From: Elephas maximus indicus
Taxonomy: Eukaryota; Chordata; Mammalia; Proboscidea; Elephantidae
Direction of reading: 5' to 3'
Length of the DNA stretch: 64,000 nucleotides
Assembly: GCF_024166365.1 (NCBI RefSeq)
Contig: NC_064819.1
Coordinates: forward strand, 110,900,293-110,964,292
Shown here: positions 18,950 through 30,397 of the stretch, in pieces
How positions within the stretch are numbered: position 1 is the stretch's first letter
Layout of the letters: every line of letters begins with the position of its first letter
Notes under the pieces: generated by a model
What the model saw: the letters and a program-made list of their open reading frames with translations, nothing else
Database searches by the model: none
What the model was told of the DNA's origin: nothing
Translations under genes and position numbers: made by a program

Positions 18950-21868
18950 GTTGTTGTTTTTGTTATTAGGTGCTGTCAAGTTGGTTCCGACTCGTAGTGA
19001 CCCCATACACAACAGAACGACACACAGCCTAGTCCTGCAGCATCTCCACAATCTTTGTTATGTTTGAGCCCATTGTTGCAGCCACTGTGTCAATCCATCT
19101 CTTCAAGGGTCTTTCTCTTTTGCTCTGACCCTCTACCTTACCAAGCATGATGTCCTTCTCCAGGGACTGATCTCTTCTGATAACGTGGACAAAGTATATA
19201 AGACGCAGTCTCTCCATCCTTGCTTCTAAGGAACATTCTGGTTGTACTTCTTCCAAGACAGATTGTTTCATTCTTCTGGCAGTCCGTGGTATATTCAATA
19301 TTCTTCAACAACACCATGATTCAAACACGTCAATTCTTCTTCTTATTCGTTGTCCAGCATTCGCACGCATATGAGGTGACTGAAAATACCATGACTTGAG
19401 TAAGGCGCAACTTAGTCCTCAAAGTGACATCTTTGCTTTTTAACGCTTTAAAGAGGTCTTTTGTAGCAGGTTTGCTCAATGCAATGCGTCATCTGATTTC
19501 TTGACTGCTGCTTTCATGGGTGTTGATTGTAGATCCAAGTAAAATGAAATCCTTGACAACTTCAACCTTTTCTTCCTTTATCATGATGTTGCTTATTGTC
19601 CATTTGTGAGGATTTTGTTTTCTTTATGTTGAGGTGTGATCCATACCGAAGGCTGTGGTCTCTGATCTTTATCAGTAAGTGCTTCAAGTCCTCTTTACTT
19701 TCAGCAAGTAAGGTTGTGTTATCTGCATATCACAGGTTGTTAGTAAGTCTTCTTTCAATCCTAATGCCACATTCTTCTTCATATAGTCCAGCTTCTCAGA
19801 TTATTTGCTCACCATACAGATTGAATAAATATGGTGAAAGGATACAACCCTGATGCACACCTCTCCTGACTTTAACCCACAAAGTATCCCCTTGTTCTGT
19901 TTGAACGACTGCCTCTTGGTCTGTATACAGGTTCCTCATGAGCACAATTAAATGTTCTGGAATTCCCATTATTCAAAATGTTATCAATAATTTGTTATGA
20001 TCCTCATAAAAGAACACCTTTGCATAGTCAATAAAACACAGGTAAACATCTTTCTGGTATTCTCTGCTTTCAGCCAAGGTCTATCTGACATTAGCAATGA
20101 TATCCCTTGTTCCACATCTTCTTTTGAATTTGGCTTGAACTGCTGGCAGTTCCATATCAACGTGCTGCTGCAACCACTTTTGAATGATCTTTAGCAAAAT
20201 TTTACTTGTGTGTGATATTAATTATATTGTTTGATAACTTCCACATTCTGTTGGGTCACTTTCTTTGAAATGACCACAAATATGGATCGCTTCCAGTCAG
20301 TTGGCCAGGAAGCTGTCTTCCAAATCTCTTGACACAGAGGAATGAGCACCTCCAGCACTGCATCCATTTGTTGAAACATCTCAGTTGGTATTCCATGAGT
20401 TTCTGGAGTCTTATTTTTTGCAATTCCCTTCAGTGCAGCTTGGACTTCTTCCTCCAATACCATTAGTTCTTGAGTATATGCTACCTTCTGAAATGGTTGA
20501 ACTTCAACCAATTCTTTTTGGTACAGTGGCTGTGTGTATTCCTTTCATCTTCTTTTGATGCTTCTGTGTTGTTCAATATTTTCTCTGTAGAATCCTTCAA
20601 TACTGCAATTCGAATCTTGAATTTTTTCTTCAGTTCTTTCAGCTTGAGAAATGCCAAGAATGTTTTTCCCTTTTGGTTTTCTAACTCCAGATCTTTGCAT
20701 ATTTCATTATAATATTTTACTTTGCCTTCTCGAGCTGCCCTTTGAAATCTTCTGTTCAGCTCTCTTATTTCATCATTTCTGTTTGTTTTAGCTACTCTAC
20801 ATTCAAGAGCAACTTTCAGAGTCTCTTCTGACATCCGTTTTGGTCTTTTCTTTCTTTTCTGTCTTTTTAATGACCTTTTGCTTTCTTCATGTATGATGTC
20901 CTTGATGTCATCCCACAACTCGCCTGGTTTTCAGTCATTAATATTCAATGCATCAAATCTATTTTTGAAATGGTCTCTAAATTCAGGTGGGATATAGTTA
21001 AGGTTGTACTTTGGCTCTCATAGACTTGTTCTAATTTTCTTCATCTGCAGCTTGAACTTGCGTATGAACAATTGATGATCTGTTCTGCAGTTGGCCCCTG
21101 GCCTTATTCTGACTGATGATACTGAGCTTTTACATAGTTTCTTTCCACAGATGTAGTTGATTTGATTCCTGTGTATTCCATCTGGTGAGGTCCATGTTTA
21201 GTGCTGCCATTTATGCTGCTGAAAAAAGATAATTGCAATAAAGAGGTCTTTGGTCTTGTAATATTCTATCATGTGAGCTCTGGTGTCATTTCTATCACCA
21301 AGGCCATATTTTCCAACTACCAATTCTTCTTTATTTCCAACTTTATTATTCCAATTACCAGTAATTATCAATGCGTCTTGATCGCATGTTTGATCAATTT
21401 CAGACTGCAGAAGTTGGTAAAAATCTTCAGTTTCCTCGTCTTTGGCATTAGTGGTTGGTGCATAAATTTGAAGAATAGTCGTATTAACTGTTATTGAAAA
21501 AATTAAAAAAAAAAAAACTGAAACCATTGCCTTCCAGATGATTCCGACTCATAGTGATACTATAGGACAGAGTAGCACTTCCCATAGGGTTTCCAAGGAA
21601 CGGTTGGTGAATTGGAACTGCTGACATTTTGATTAGTAGCCAAATGCTTAACCATTGCACCACCTATGGACATTATCCTATCACTGACAGCATCGAACTT
21701 CAGGATAGATCTAGAAATGCTCTTTTTGATGATGACTGCGATACCATTCCTCTTCAGTTTGTCATTCCCAGCAAAGTAGACCATATCTGATTCAAAATGG
21801 CCAATACCAGTCCATTTCTTCTCACTAAGGCCTAGGATATCAATCTTTATGCAGTAATACCCCCCAAT
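18950..21868 (-). mobile_element. RTE/BovB-class LINE, nearly full length, dead
   Basis: The most complete RTE in the window. Minus-strand order: apurinic-type endonuclease part (21868 to about 21050, starting near DILGLSEKKWTG), a basic linker with coiled-coil-like composition (20918-20481, ESKRSLKRQKRKKRPKR), reverse transcriptase with AKNKTPETHGIPTEMF (about 20440-20380), catalytic stretch TGA-Y-A-D-N at about 19732-19718, then the 3' domain (19298-19029) and a tail ending in (GTT)n-type repeats read in reverse. The second catalytic aspartate is changed to Asn, a stop lies directly before the motif, and several frameshifts are present. It is interrupted by an AfroSINE at about 21502-21664. 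Confidence 0.9.
21502..21664 (-). repeat. AfroSINE nested in the RTE endonuclease region
   Basis: Runs from an A-rich stretch at about 21502 to the reversed head 'CATTGCACCACC'. RTE endonuclease sequence resumes at about 21675 ('CTATCACTGACAGCATCG'). Confidence 0.8.
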
Positions 21869-22080
21869 TAGAAACAACCTAAGTGTCTAATAAGGGAAAA
21901 TTATTAAGACATTTTGGTATTTTATATGATGACTACTGTTCAACCATTAAAAAGTATATTTTCAAAGAATATTTAGTAATAAAGAGGAAATTCTTATGAT
22001 AAAATGTTAAAAGAGAAAAGCAGGATATAAAACTCTATATACAGAAAGATTCTGATTTGTATAGTATTTATATGCCTGAT
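21869..22080 (+). mobile_element. Old L1M 3' fragment
   Basis: 'CAATTAGAAACAACCTAAGTG', 'CAACCATTAAAAAGTATATT' and 'AAAAGCAGGATATAAAAC' follow the order found at the 3' end of old mammalian L1 elements. It abuts the RTE 5' end. Confidence 0.7.
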
Positions 22081-22377
22081 TTTCCAGCTACTTCCTGCCT
22101 AGCCTTCTGTGGTCTCTTTTATTTGCTGGACATATTTCCATAATCACTCCAATTCATTGCGTAAGGTACACATGAAAAAGTGGAACACAACAACTGACTG
22201 TATACTCCCTGGCCCCCAGTGCATCTGCATTCCACCATCATCCCCTCTATCAGCTGAGTATTGTGGTTACATCTGTGTGTGCTGCACTACCCAGGATATT
22301 GTTCAAAAATGTCATGAGCTTCTGGAAAGGCAGGTGAAGAGGAACCATGTTAAAATTTGAAGTAAAGAAGAAAGAAG
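22081..22377. other. No feature recognised
   Basis: Unique-looking. Confidence 0.3.
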
Positions 22378-22585
22378 AAAGCCAGTTGCTATGGAGTTGA
22401 TTCTCACTCATGGCAACCCCATGTGTATCAGGGCAGAACTGTGCTCTACAGGGTTTTCAATGGCTGATTTTTCAAGAGTGATTGCCAGGCCTTTCTTCTG
22501 AGGGGTCTCTGGGTACGCTTGAACCTACAGCCTTTCAATTAGCAGCCGCTAATTGAACCATTTGTACCACTCAGGGCTACCAAGT
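22378..22585 (-). repeat. AfroSINE, long subtype
   Basis: Full layout from 'CCAGTTGCTATGGAGTTG' to 'TTGTACCACTCAGGGCTACC'. The reversed head includes a local duplication, 'CAATTAGCAGCCGCTAATTG', a 20-bp near-palindrome at about 22536-22555. Confidence 0.85.
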
Positions 22586-23639
22586 AAAATTAAAGAGTAT
22601 CCTCTTTGAATTGCTTTAATTTGGGTATGCACTTCCTTTTCTGGTAGAGGGACAGGACTAGTGACTCAGGTCACCTCTAAAAGTCTTGCCAGGACTCTGA
22701 TCTCATACTGTCTCTTATGTGCCCTTCTTAGATGCCATTCTTTATGGTGCTGTGTGCTCTGTGAAGAATAATTCTGCCAACTCCCTCGATTAAGGGCATT
22801 TCAATACATTTAATTTCCATTACAGGATCTTCTCATTATTGTGTAGAACATCCAATGATGTGTTTTGTAACCTTGAGTTCGCAGCAGAAATTTATGTTTT
22901 TTCATAAATAATCCTAGATAAATCCTCCATCATTCTAGATAACGGATATGTGACCCTACCGGGGGCACTGTTCACACTCAAGAGATGAATTATAAAAAAA
23001 AATAAAAAATAAATTTTTTTTTTTATAGAAATGATCAGAAAAACAAAACAAGTAGGACCAACATAATCTCGGGATTCTCCTATCTTTTATTCATCTGTTC
23101 ATAGCTTTCCTGAGAAATTTCAGAAATTCTGAGGTGCTGTACATTAGATTTGCTATACTAATGCTCGTCCCATCAGAGTTAGAAAGGGAAGGAATCTATG
23201 CCCGGAGGGAGGTAGAAATGAAATCACAGGGGTAAGCAATGCTCACACAAAAGAGATGAGTTGCCCAGGACAGTCACTGACTCAATGAAATACAGGAAAC
23301 TTCATGGTTATTATCTGACAAAGAGGAAGTAAAGAGACAGACAGAGTAGATTGTGGGGGTTTGAACTGAATATAATATGCAGTAAAGTGGATTGCTATTA
23401 TATTTTCCCTACTGGTTTAGCTCTTGGGCAGGTTGTGAAAATGTCTGCTCTAAAGAAAAGTTTATCTGCAATATTAACTCCACAAGGGGCCACATGGAAT
23501 CCCCAAAGTGACCCAGATATGATCCACCGGCAACACACCATTCCTATTCCTCCACACTGGCAGTATTCCAGGACCTGGAAAACATGACCTGCTATGGGAC
23601 TTGGCAACATGCGCAGGAGGAAGATACTGACTGATATAA
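22586..23639. other. No feature recognised
   Basis: About 1 kb of AT-rich unique-looking sequence; the frames at 23351 and 23398 have no recognisable similarity. Confidence 0.3.
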
Positions 23640-23865
23640 TAATATTAGAAAATCTGTATCAAACACTATATGCCAGGTACTGTATTAATAAGCAGTTTCC
23701 TATTATTAATTTATTTAGTTCTTGCAATGGCTCAGTGAGGTGTTTATTATTCCCCATTTTATAGACGAGAAAACTACTGCAGAGATGTTGAAGAACTTGC
23801 CTAGTTCACACAGCTAGGAGGTGTCAGAGTTAGGATTCGAATCTAGGAAGTTTGGCTCTAAAATA
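23640..23865 (+). repeat. MIR, well preserved
   Basis: Classic MIR order: 'TATGCCAGGTACTG', 'CTTGCAATGGCTCAGTGAGG', 'CCCCATTTTATAGACGAGAA', 'CACACAGCTAGGAGG', 'GGATTCGAATCTAGG'. Confidence 0.85.
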
Positions 23866-23919
23866 TATATTTTTAACTTTGTCATATCTCCAATATATCC
23901 TATAATGCTAAAAAAAAAA

Positions 23920-24113
23920 AGAATTCGTTGTTGAGTAAGTTTTGACTCATATCGACCCCATATGTTATTGAGTAAAATGGCTCCATAGAGTTCTCTTGGC
24001 TATAATCTTTATGCAGCATATTGCCAGGCCTTTCTTCTGTGGCTCTGTTGGGTGGGTTCAAAGCACCAATCTCTAGGTTAGTAGACAAGCACAAACTTTA
24101 TGCTGCCCAGGGA
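23920..24113 (-). repeat. AfroSINE, long subtype
   Basis: Begins after an A11 run, so the tail points left; the reversed head ends 'TGCTGCCCAGGGACC'. Confidence 0.8.
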
Positions 24114-24126
24114 CCATAATGCTAAT

Positions 24127-24291
24127 AAAACCAAACCAAACTGTTGCCATGAAGTCAATTCCAACTAATAGCAACGCTATAGGACAGAGTAGAACTGCCC
24201 CATATGGTTTCTAAGAAGTACCTGGTGGATTTGAACTGCCAATCTTTTGGTTAGCAGCCGTAGCTCTTAATCACTATGCCACCAGAGTTTC
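24127..24291 (-). repeat. AfroSINE with target duplication
   Basis: AATGCTAATA occurs directly left (about 24117-24126) and right (about 24294-24303). It inserted beside the previous AfroSINE. Confidence 0.9.
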
Positions 24292-24303
24292 AATAATGCT
24301 AAT

Positions 24304-24699
24304 AGCACAAAGAAAAGTTTTAAAGCAATTTTTTAGCTTGTATTTTCAAGCCACCATTTTGGCATTTCTTTTAAGCTCATATGCAGATGAATTTTATTTC
24401 TTCCTTGAAATGATTAGTTCTAAACTTAGCAATACCATGGGAATAATTTTAGGAATCTCACAGTCCTGTTCGTACATATTTAACTTGGAATCATCACTTA
24501 GGGCAAAAGACTAAAAATACAAAAGAGTAAGATAGATTCGTTGTGGTCAAGCTATTTAGTCTAGTGAAAAGAAAATCAAGAAAAAAAAAAGAAAGAAAAC
24601 CCCAACCGCTTCTATAACATTTTCCCCATTCTTGGGCAAGCATGGTATTTCCAAAAAGCAATAATATTCTCAGCTATAAATGAAATAGCCTACGTGAGA
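24304..24699. other. No feature recognised
   Basis: AT-rich, with a poly-A/GAAA stretch near 24580-24600. Confidence 0.3.
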
Positions 24700-24965
24700 A
24701 ATCTGGTCTTGATACCTCCCCGCCTGACTAACACCTTCCAATTTTTAAAGACCAAACTCAAGAAGTCTCCCCCTTCCTCAACACTGCCTTTTTATGTTCC
24801 CCTCCTGCATGCTCCCAGGTGTCCTGCATTCCTCAGCCTTTGCACTTATATTGTAATTGTTGGTTATTGTGCCAGGTGGCAGGGACCAGGCCTAATGGAT
24901 CATGCATTCCTAATAACTTTTTAAAAAACATTTACCAAATGAATGGATGAGTGAACAAGTGAATG
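24700..24965 (+). repeat. Possible L2 3' end
   Basis: 'GCACTTATATTGTAATTG..GGCAGGGACCAGGCC' followed by an A/T-rich end with 'AAATGAATGGATGAGTGAAC' is the usual L2 3' pattern. Confidence 0.45.
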
Positions 24966-25125
24966 AGGAAGAGAAGAGTGTTTAGAAATTGGAGTTTAGT
25001 TTCCATTGCCCTTTGTTGCATTCTAACCTTTGGTAACTTTTGAGAACGAGGTCTATGCTTTGTTCATAGCATCAGGCCTGACACATTAGTCTTGTTCAGT
25101 GTTCTCAAACTCACTGTTCATTAAT

Positions 25126-25164
25126 ATTTGAGGATGAAACTGTCATGAAGTTTCATCCTCAAAT
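25126..25164. repeat. Perfect 16-bp inverted repeat, 7-nt loop
   Basis: Left arm ATTTGAGGATGAAACT (25126-25141), loop GTCATGA, right arm the exact reverse complement (25149-25164). See findings. Confidence 0.97.
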
Positions 25165-26357
25165 GAATAAGGCTTGTACACGAACAGTTTGTCACATCTG
25201 GCAGCCACATATTTACAGCAAAATTTCTACCAGCTCATTTTATTTTTAGTGGAAACATCTGGAGTGTTTCCAGGATGAGAGATTTTTTCATGTTTAACTG
25301 AATGAATACAGGAAATAACAACTTATGTTTGGATGATAATGAATAGCCTAGTTGATCCAGTATAGAGTTCATGAGGGAAGTAGTGGGAGAAAAGATTAAA
25401 AAGACAATTGTAGAAAGATCTAATAGTCAGCTAGGCTAAGGAGTTTGTACTGTGTCCTATAGGCACAAGGGAACCATAAAATATTTTTGAGTTGTAAAAT
25501 AATAAGAATACATATTTACTATAAGAGGCCTTCAAAGCAACACTTTAATTATGGCGTAGGTTCCTGAATGTGTGGGAAGAGTAGCTTCACCAATTCCATC
25601 ACCTGTTCAGGATTGTTCACATGAGAAATAAATTACTTTCTTATTCTTTAAGCTTTTAAATATGTTATGATACTGAAGCTAAGTCTATCCAAATTATTAC
25701 ATAAATTGGTACCATTAAAGTATGGCCCTTCTATAAAGGAGACTTAATTTACTTGAATTGGCTTAGCAGTCAGGTGTCCTAAAAAAAAAGAAAACAGATA
25801 TCACAGGCTGGAGGGGAGAGTGTAATGGTAATACTTTTGAAAAAATATCACCTACCGTAGCTTTGAAGGCAGATGATATTCCTAGTGAACCTCTAGCTCT
25901 AGGGAAAATGATTGGAAATATTAAGAATGTTAGTTTGTGTTGAAATTTTTTGCTGCAAAATATTATGAGACATAAGATTAGAAGAAGAAAAAAACTTGGA
26001 AGGTTTGCAGATAGAGATTAAGGGTCTTGCAAAGTTGAAGAAACTTCCTACTTCTGGACTCTAAACCGTATGATATAAGACCGAAAATGGGCTTGGACAA
26101 TAAGGGCTCTTAGCAAAATGTCCTGTGGTAAAAAGACTGTTTTTATCAGACGGATTTTAAGGTAGACAATAGTAAGGTGAGAGAAAGCTCTTGGAGAGGC
26201 GAAAGCCTAGGAAGCAATGAAATGAAACCTGGGGAATTACTGCCATGTGGAACTCTGGAACCAAATAGAAAAGAAGCATAGTACATTTTTTAAGGAAATT
26301 GTATTGCCAGAGAAGCCATGAGCCTAGCGGGATGCCTTTAACTAAAACAACCGTTCA
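25165..26357. other. Mostly unrecognised; faint L2-like stretch
   Basis: At about 25400-25500, 'AAGGAGTTTGTACTGTGTCC' and 'GGGAACCATAAAATATTTT' recall L2. The rest shows no gene or repeat that I can name. Confidence 0.3.
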
Positions 26358-26487
26358 AAAAAACCTGTTGCCGTCCGGTTGATGCCAACTCATAGCAACG
26401 CTATAGTACAGAGTAGAACTGACCCACAGGGTTTCCAAGAAGAGGCAGGGGGATTTGAACTGCTGACCTTTTGGTTAGCAGCCGAAC
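26358..26487 (-). repeat. AfroSINE, head missing
   Basis: From 'CCTGTTGCCGTCCGGTTGAT' to 'GGTTAGCAGCCGA'; the last 30 or so bases of the tRNA-like head are absent. Confidence 0.85.
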
Positions 26488-26908
26488 AACAGGTGGAATT
26501 GTGCATTACAGATTAGTAAACACACACAACTAAGCCTGTGCATACCTTGCTTATTGGATAATCTGTCCCTGACTATGTGATATTGACTCATGAATGAAAG
26601 AGTTCGCTTGTTTGTTTACTTTGGTCATTGATAAGTTGCTGGAACAGTCAGGAGTTCTAGACCTAAATTTCAGATTTTTAATAGTTAATGTCTATCTTGT
26701 TTAGTGTTTTTGGAAAAAGAGTGATTAATGATATGCACCAGATACCACTATCTTGTTTAAAAATGGGGTGGAGGAAAAAATAGGTGAGAAAAAAGAGTAC
26801 TTGGAAGAAGGATTAGGTTGTTAAATTTTACTGGAATTTAATTAATTTTTTTTTTTTTTTGACAATTTCTAAGGTAGAGCAAGGAAAGTCAAAGATAAGA
26901 ATAATCTA
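26488..26908. other. No feature recognised
   Basis: AT-rich, with a T15 run near 26846-26860. Confidence 0.3.
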
Positions 26909-27020
26909 GAATTTACAGAAGCGGACTGACATAACTTTCTCCCATGGAGTGGCTGGTAGGTTTGAACCACTGACATTTTGGTTAGCAGCTGAGCGCTTAA
27001 CCACTGTGCCACCAGGGCTT
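26909..27020 (-). repeat. AfroSINE, tail missing
   Basis: Only the head half: 'ATTTACAGAAGCGGACTG' to 'GCCACCAGGGCTTTT'. The 3' tail end is absent, which is not the usual 5' truncation. Confidence 0.8.
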
Positions 27021-27416
27021 TTTTTAATACAATTGGTATTTATACATATAGAGAACAAAACCACTCAGTCTCTGAAATAAACTTGGGAGGATTTATTCAG
27101 TGAAAAAAAGAAAAGGTACTTTTGAATGCGGAGAAAAGACAGTTCACGTAAGTGAAAACCGATGATTCCAGCAATAGCTCCTCTAACAGGAACAGATATA
27201 GTCCAAGGAACAAAGAAACTATAATACCATCATTTGATTGGTTAGTCTTTGGGTGAGGTCACAAGAAGGGTGGTTTAGGAGGTGGGGAATGGGCTTCTAT
27301 TGAATAATTGGGTACGGAGGCTCACAGTAATTGATTTCAGGGAGTAATCACAGAAGTTTTCAGTCATAGTCACATATCCTTTAGGAAGGGCCCTAGAAAC
27401 ATCACTGGCTGATATT
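27021..27416. other. No feature recognised
   Basis: Unique-looking. Confidence 0.3.
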
Positions 27417-27582
27417 AAACCCTGGTGGTGTATTGATTAAAGAGCTTGGCTGCTAACCAAAATGTTGGCAGTTCGAATCCACCAGCAGCTCCTTGGAAAC
27501 CTTCTGGGGCAGTTCTACTCTGTCCTATAGGGTCACTATGAGTCAGAATCAACTCGACAGCAACAGGTTTGGTTTGGTTTTG
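27417..27582 (+). repeat. AfroSINE, short subtype
   Basis: Well-kept copy with B-box 'GTTGGCAGTTCGAATCC' and tail 'CAACAGGTTTGGTTTGG'. Confidence 0.93.
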
Positions 27583-28699
27583 GAACCTGATGTCTCAGGG
27601 ATTTGTGATAACCATCCAGTACCAGTACCTCATTTCCCAGAAACAGCTTGTTAAAACAAAACCTTTTTAAGTTGTTTGGGAAACTTTAGATAAGGCTACC
27701 CTTTAAAAACATTTTTTTTTTTTATTACATCCTTCTCATAAAGAAATATTTCCTAGGCCCGCTTTACCCAAAAAGATACCTGTGTCAATATTCCCCTCCT
27801 TAAAATGTATTCCTTTTACATTCTGACTTGACCACAGAGTGAAACTCCCTTAGTTCCTATGGCCACTAGCATTTAGGAAGCCAAATTGCATGCACTGTGA
27901 AGTCTGGGCAGACTCTGCTGAGAGCAGCTAGGCAAATAAAGAGTCCCAGGCAAGCATGTAAAAAGACCAGTTTAATTCAGCAAAAACTGAGTTTAATTCA
28001 ATAATTTAGCCCTGGTCAAAATGGCTTCGTGAACTTCTCCTTTATGTATCGTACCTATTATTCAGCATATTGCCTTTTATCCGTTAATAAGAATACATCT
28101 TAAGGATATATGTATTCATATCATATATTAATATACATATATCCAATCAGTATTTTGAACAGTTATGACTTAGAATGAAATCAATATAGAACTTTATCCT
28201 TATCTCTTGCTATTCCTAAACTTCGTCAGTGAGGATAACCTTCCCTGGCAGTAGATGAAAGCTTGGCAGATTCTATGACTATTCTGCTTGCTTTTAGGTA
28301 ATTGATACTTCTTTGGTGGCTTTAAGTGGCAAACCCAGCCACAGTTCTGAAAGGCTGGTGATTGAGGGCTATTCAGTACGCATAACATATTATAGATGGA
28401 AATTGGTGATTCCCATTAAAGTGGGTAGCCATAGTTCTCATGGTTCTCATTCTAAACGAGGAAGGTCTCCAAAGAGTCTGAGAGCTTCCCACTCCTTTTC
28501 CTTTTTTCTTCTGATTCCCCTGCTCTTCCCACAGTGTCTTCTCCATTTATCTTCTTAATCCAGACTTAAATGAAGGGTAAGGTAATCAACCCAATTCCTA
28601 TTTTATTTAACTTTTGTTAAATTCATTTTCCCAAAACCTTTCTGAGATACATCTTGGATCACCTTACAGTCTCACTGTGGCCTGGTGGGAGGCAGCATG
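27583..28699. other. No feature recognised
   Basis: About 1.1 kb of unique-looking sequence with short TA-rich stretches near 28090-28145. Confidence 0.3.
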
Positions 28700-28930
28700 T
28701 GCAAGAGTTAGCTCACAGAACTTAGATTCAGATCAATCTGAATATGAATCTAGGCTCTGGTTCTTAATAGCTTTGTGATCTGGGGTAAACTATTTAGCCA
28801 ATCTGTGCTTCAGATTCCTCATTTTTAAGCTGGAGATAATAATATCTTAGAGGATTGCTGTGAGAATTAAGTTATATATCTATATATATATATATGAAAA
28901 ACTATTTGCTTAGTATAGTACCTGGAGCTG
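28700..28930 (+). repeat. MIR-type fossil
   Basis: 'GGCTCTGGTTCTTAATAGC', 'TTCCTCATTTTTAAGCTGG' and 'GAGGATTGCTGTGAGAATTA' match the MIRb layout; a TA microsatellite interrupts it near 28875-28895. Confidence 0.65.
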
Positions 28931-29094
28931 TATAAAGACTCAAGAAAATAATAGTAACTATATTTTGTATATGAAATGTGAACACAGTGTATTTATTCAT
29001 TCTTATAAGAAACTACATTGTTATGTGTATTTGAAATCCACAGATAATCCAAATAGAGTCAATTTTATTGAAGGGCTTTTATCTGCTAATTGAC

Positions 29095-29299
29095 TGAGTC
29101 CTGTTGCCTCTGAGTCGACTCTGACTCAGAGTGACCGCATGTGTTATACAGTAGAACTGTTCCATAGGGATTTCTTGGCTGTAATCTTTATGGAAGAAGT
29201 TCCCCAGAACTTTCTTCCATGGAGCTGCTGGGTTGGTCCTAACTGTGAACCTTTAGGTTAGCAGCCAGTGGCAAACTGCTTCTGCCACCCAGGCTCCTA
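29095..29299 (-). repeat. AfroSINE, long subtype, diverged
   Basis: 'TCTGAGTCGACTCTGACTCA' to 'TTCTGCCACCCAGGCTCC', with central 'GCTGTAATCTTTATGGAAG'. Confidence 0.8.
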
Positions 29300-29309
29300 A
29301 TTGTCTGTG

Positions 29310-29460
29310 AGTACCTGGTAATTTAATAAGTGTTTCCTGCGTCCCAGCTGTGTTCCACAGGTAAGAGTCAAAAGCATCCCTGTCCTCACCAAGCTCCCTA
29401 TTTTGTTAGGGTCATAAGACATATACAGAAAAACAATTAGGTTGTAGGACATTATGAAAG
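29310..29460 (+). repeat. Possible L2 fragment
   Basis: 'AATAAGTGTTTCCTGCGTCC' and 'TCCCTGTCCTCACCAAGCTC' follow the L2 'mean-length' 3' pattern. Confidence 0.4.
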
Positions 29461-29519
29461 AGAATATAATTAAAGGTAAATTATGTGAATCAGAAAGTCT
29501 TTTACAAGAACAGTAATAA

Positions 29520-29867
29520 AAGGTGACCCATTTACATTTAGCTGTATGTCTCTTTCCTTATCATCTTCTCATGTCAAATCAGATCAGTAGTTGTGTCTAT
29601 TAAGATGCGTTAGGCTGCAATTACCCAATTAAGCCCAACTCAGGGTGGCTTAACAATGGAATTTGTTATCTCACTCAAAAGTAAGCCCGAGGTAGATAAC
29701 ATAACCAGGCCATATTTTGGTTATGTCAGTGGCATAACCATGTTATCAAAAATCTAGCTGCATCCCTTCTTTCTGTCCTGCCATTCTCAGGCTTGTATTC
29801 TTAGGATTGTTAGTGAACTGACACAGCTCCAGACATCTCATGCTTCCTCCCCTTCCGCAGGGAGCAC
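29520..29867. repeat. Old interspersed repeat, family not assigned
   Basis: 'TTAGGCTGCAATTACCC..' and 'GGGTGGCTTAACAATGGAATTT' resemble a common old mammalian repeat, probably a DNA-transposon relic. I cannot name it reliably. Confidence 0.35.
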
Positions 29868-30397
29868 GGTAGGCTGAATAATGGCCTCCCCAAAAGATAT
29901 AGGAGTAGACTTGACAGCAAAACGTCAACAACAAAACGTTATCAATGTCCTAATCCCTGGAATCTGTTAATGTTACCTTATGTGGCAAAAAAGGGCTTTG
30001 CAGATGTAATTAAGTTAAGGATCTTAAATTGGGGAGATTATCCTGGATTATCTGGGTGTGCCCTAAATGACATCATGAAAGTTCTTATAAGAGGGAGGAA
30101 GAGGGAGATTCGACATACACACAGAGAAGAGGAGAAGGCAATGTGACCATAGAGGCATATATTTGAGTGATATAGCCACAAGCCAAGGAGTACAGGCAGC
30201 CACCACAAGCCGGAAGGAAGCTGCAAGAAAGTGATTCTCCCCTAGAGCCTCCAGAGGGAGTGCAGCCCTGATATTAATCAGCCAAGTAATACTGATTTCA
30301 GACGTCTGGTCTCTCCAGTTGTGGGAGAATAAATGGCTGTTGTTTTAAGACACCAGATTTGTGGTAATTTGTTACAGCAGTCATAAGAAACTAATAC
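29868..30397 (+). mobile_element. MLT1-type MaLR solo LTR
   Basis: Ordered MLT1 landmarks: 'GGCTGAATAATGGCCTCCCC', 'CTTTGCAGATGTAATTAAG', 'TTCTTATAAGAGGGAGG', 'CAAGCCAAGGAGTACAGGC', 'CCCTAGAGCCTCCAGAGGGA', 'AATAAATGGCTGTTGTTTT' and the end 'AAGAAACTAATACA'. About 530 bp, close to a full LTR; no coding interior. Confidence 0.85.

Noticed and set aside
20210-20226. Match of 'GTGATATTAATTATA' to the flank of the RTE 3' end at 18928-18941
   Set aside because: The word at 20213 is normal RTE internal sequence, so the match to the flank is probably coincidence.
20481-20918. 145-codon frame as a host gene
   Set aside because: It is the linker region of the dead RTE LINE, continuous with endonuclease and RT blocks on the same strand.
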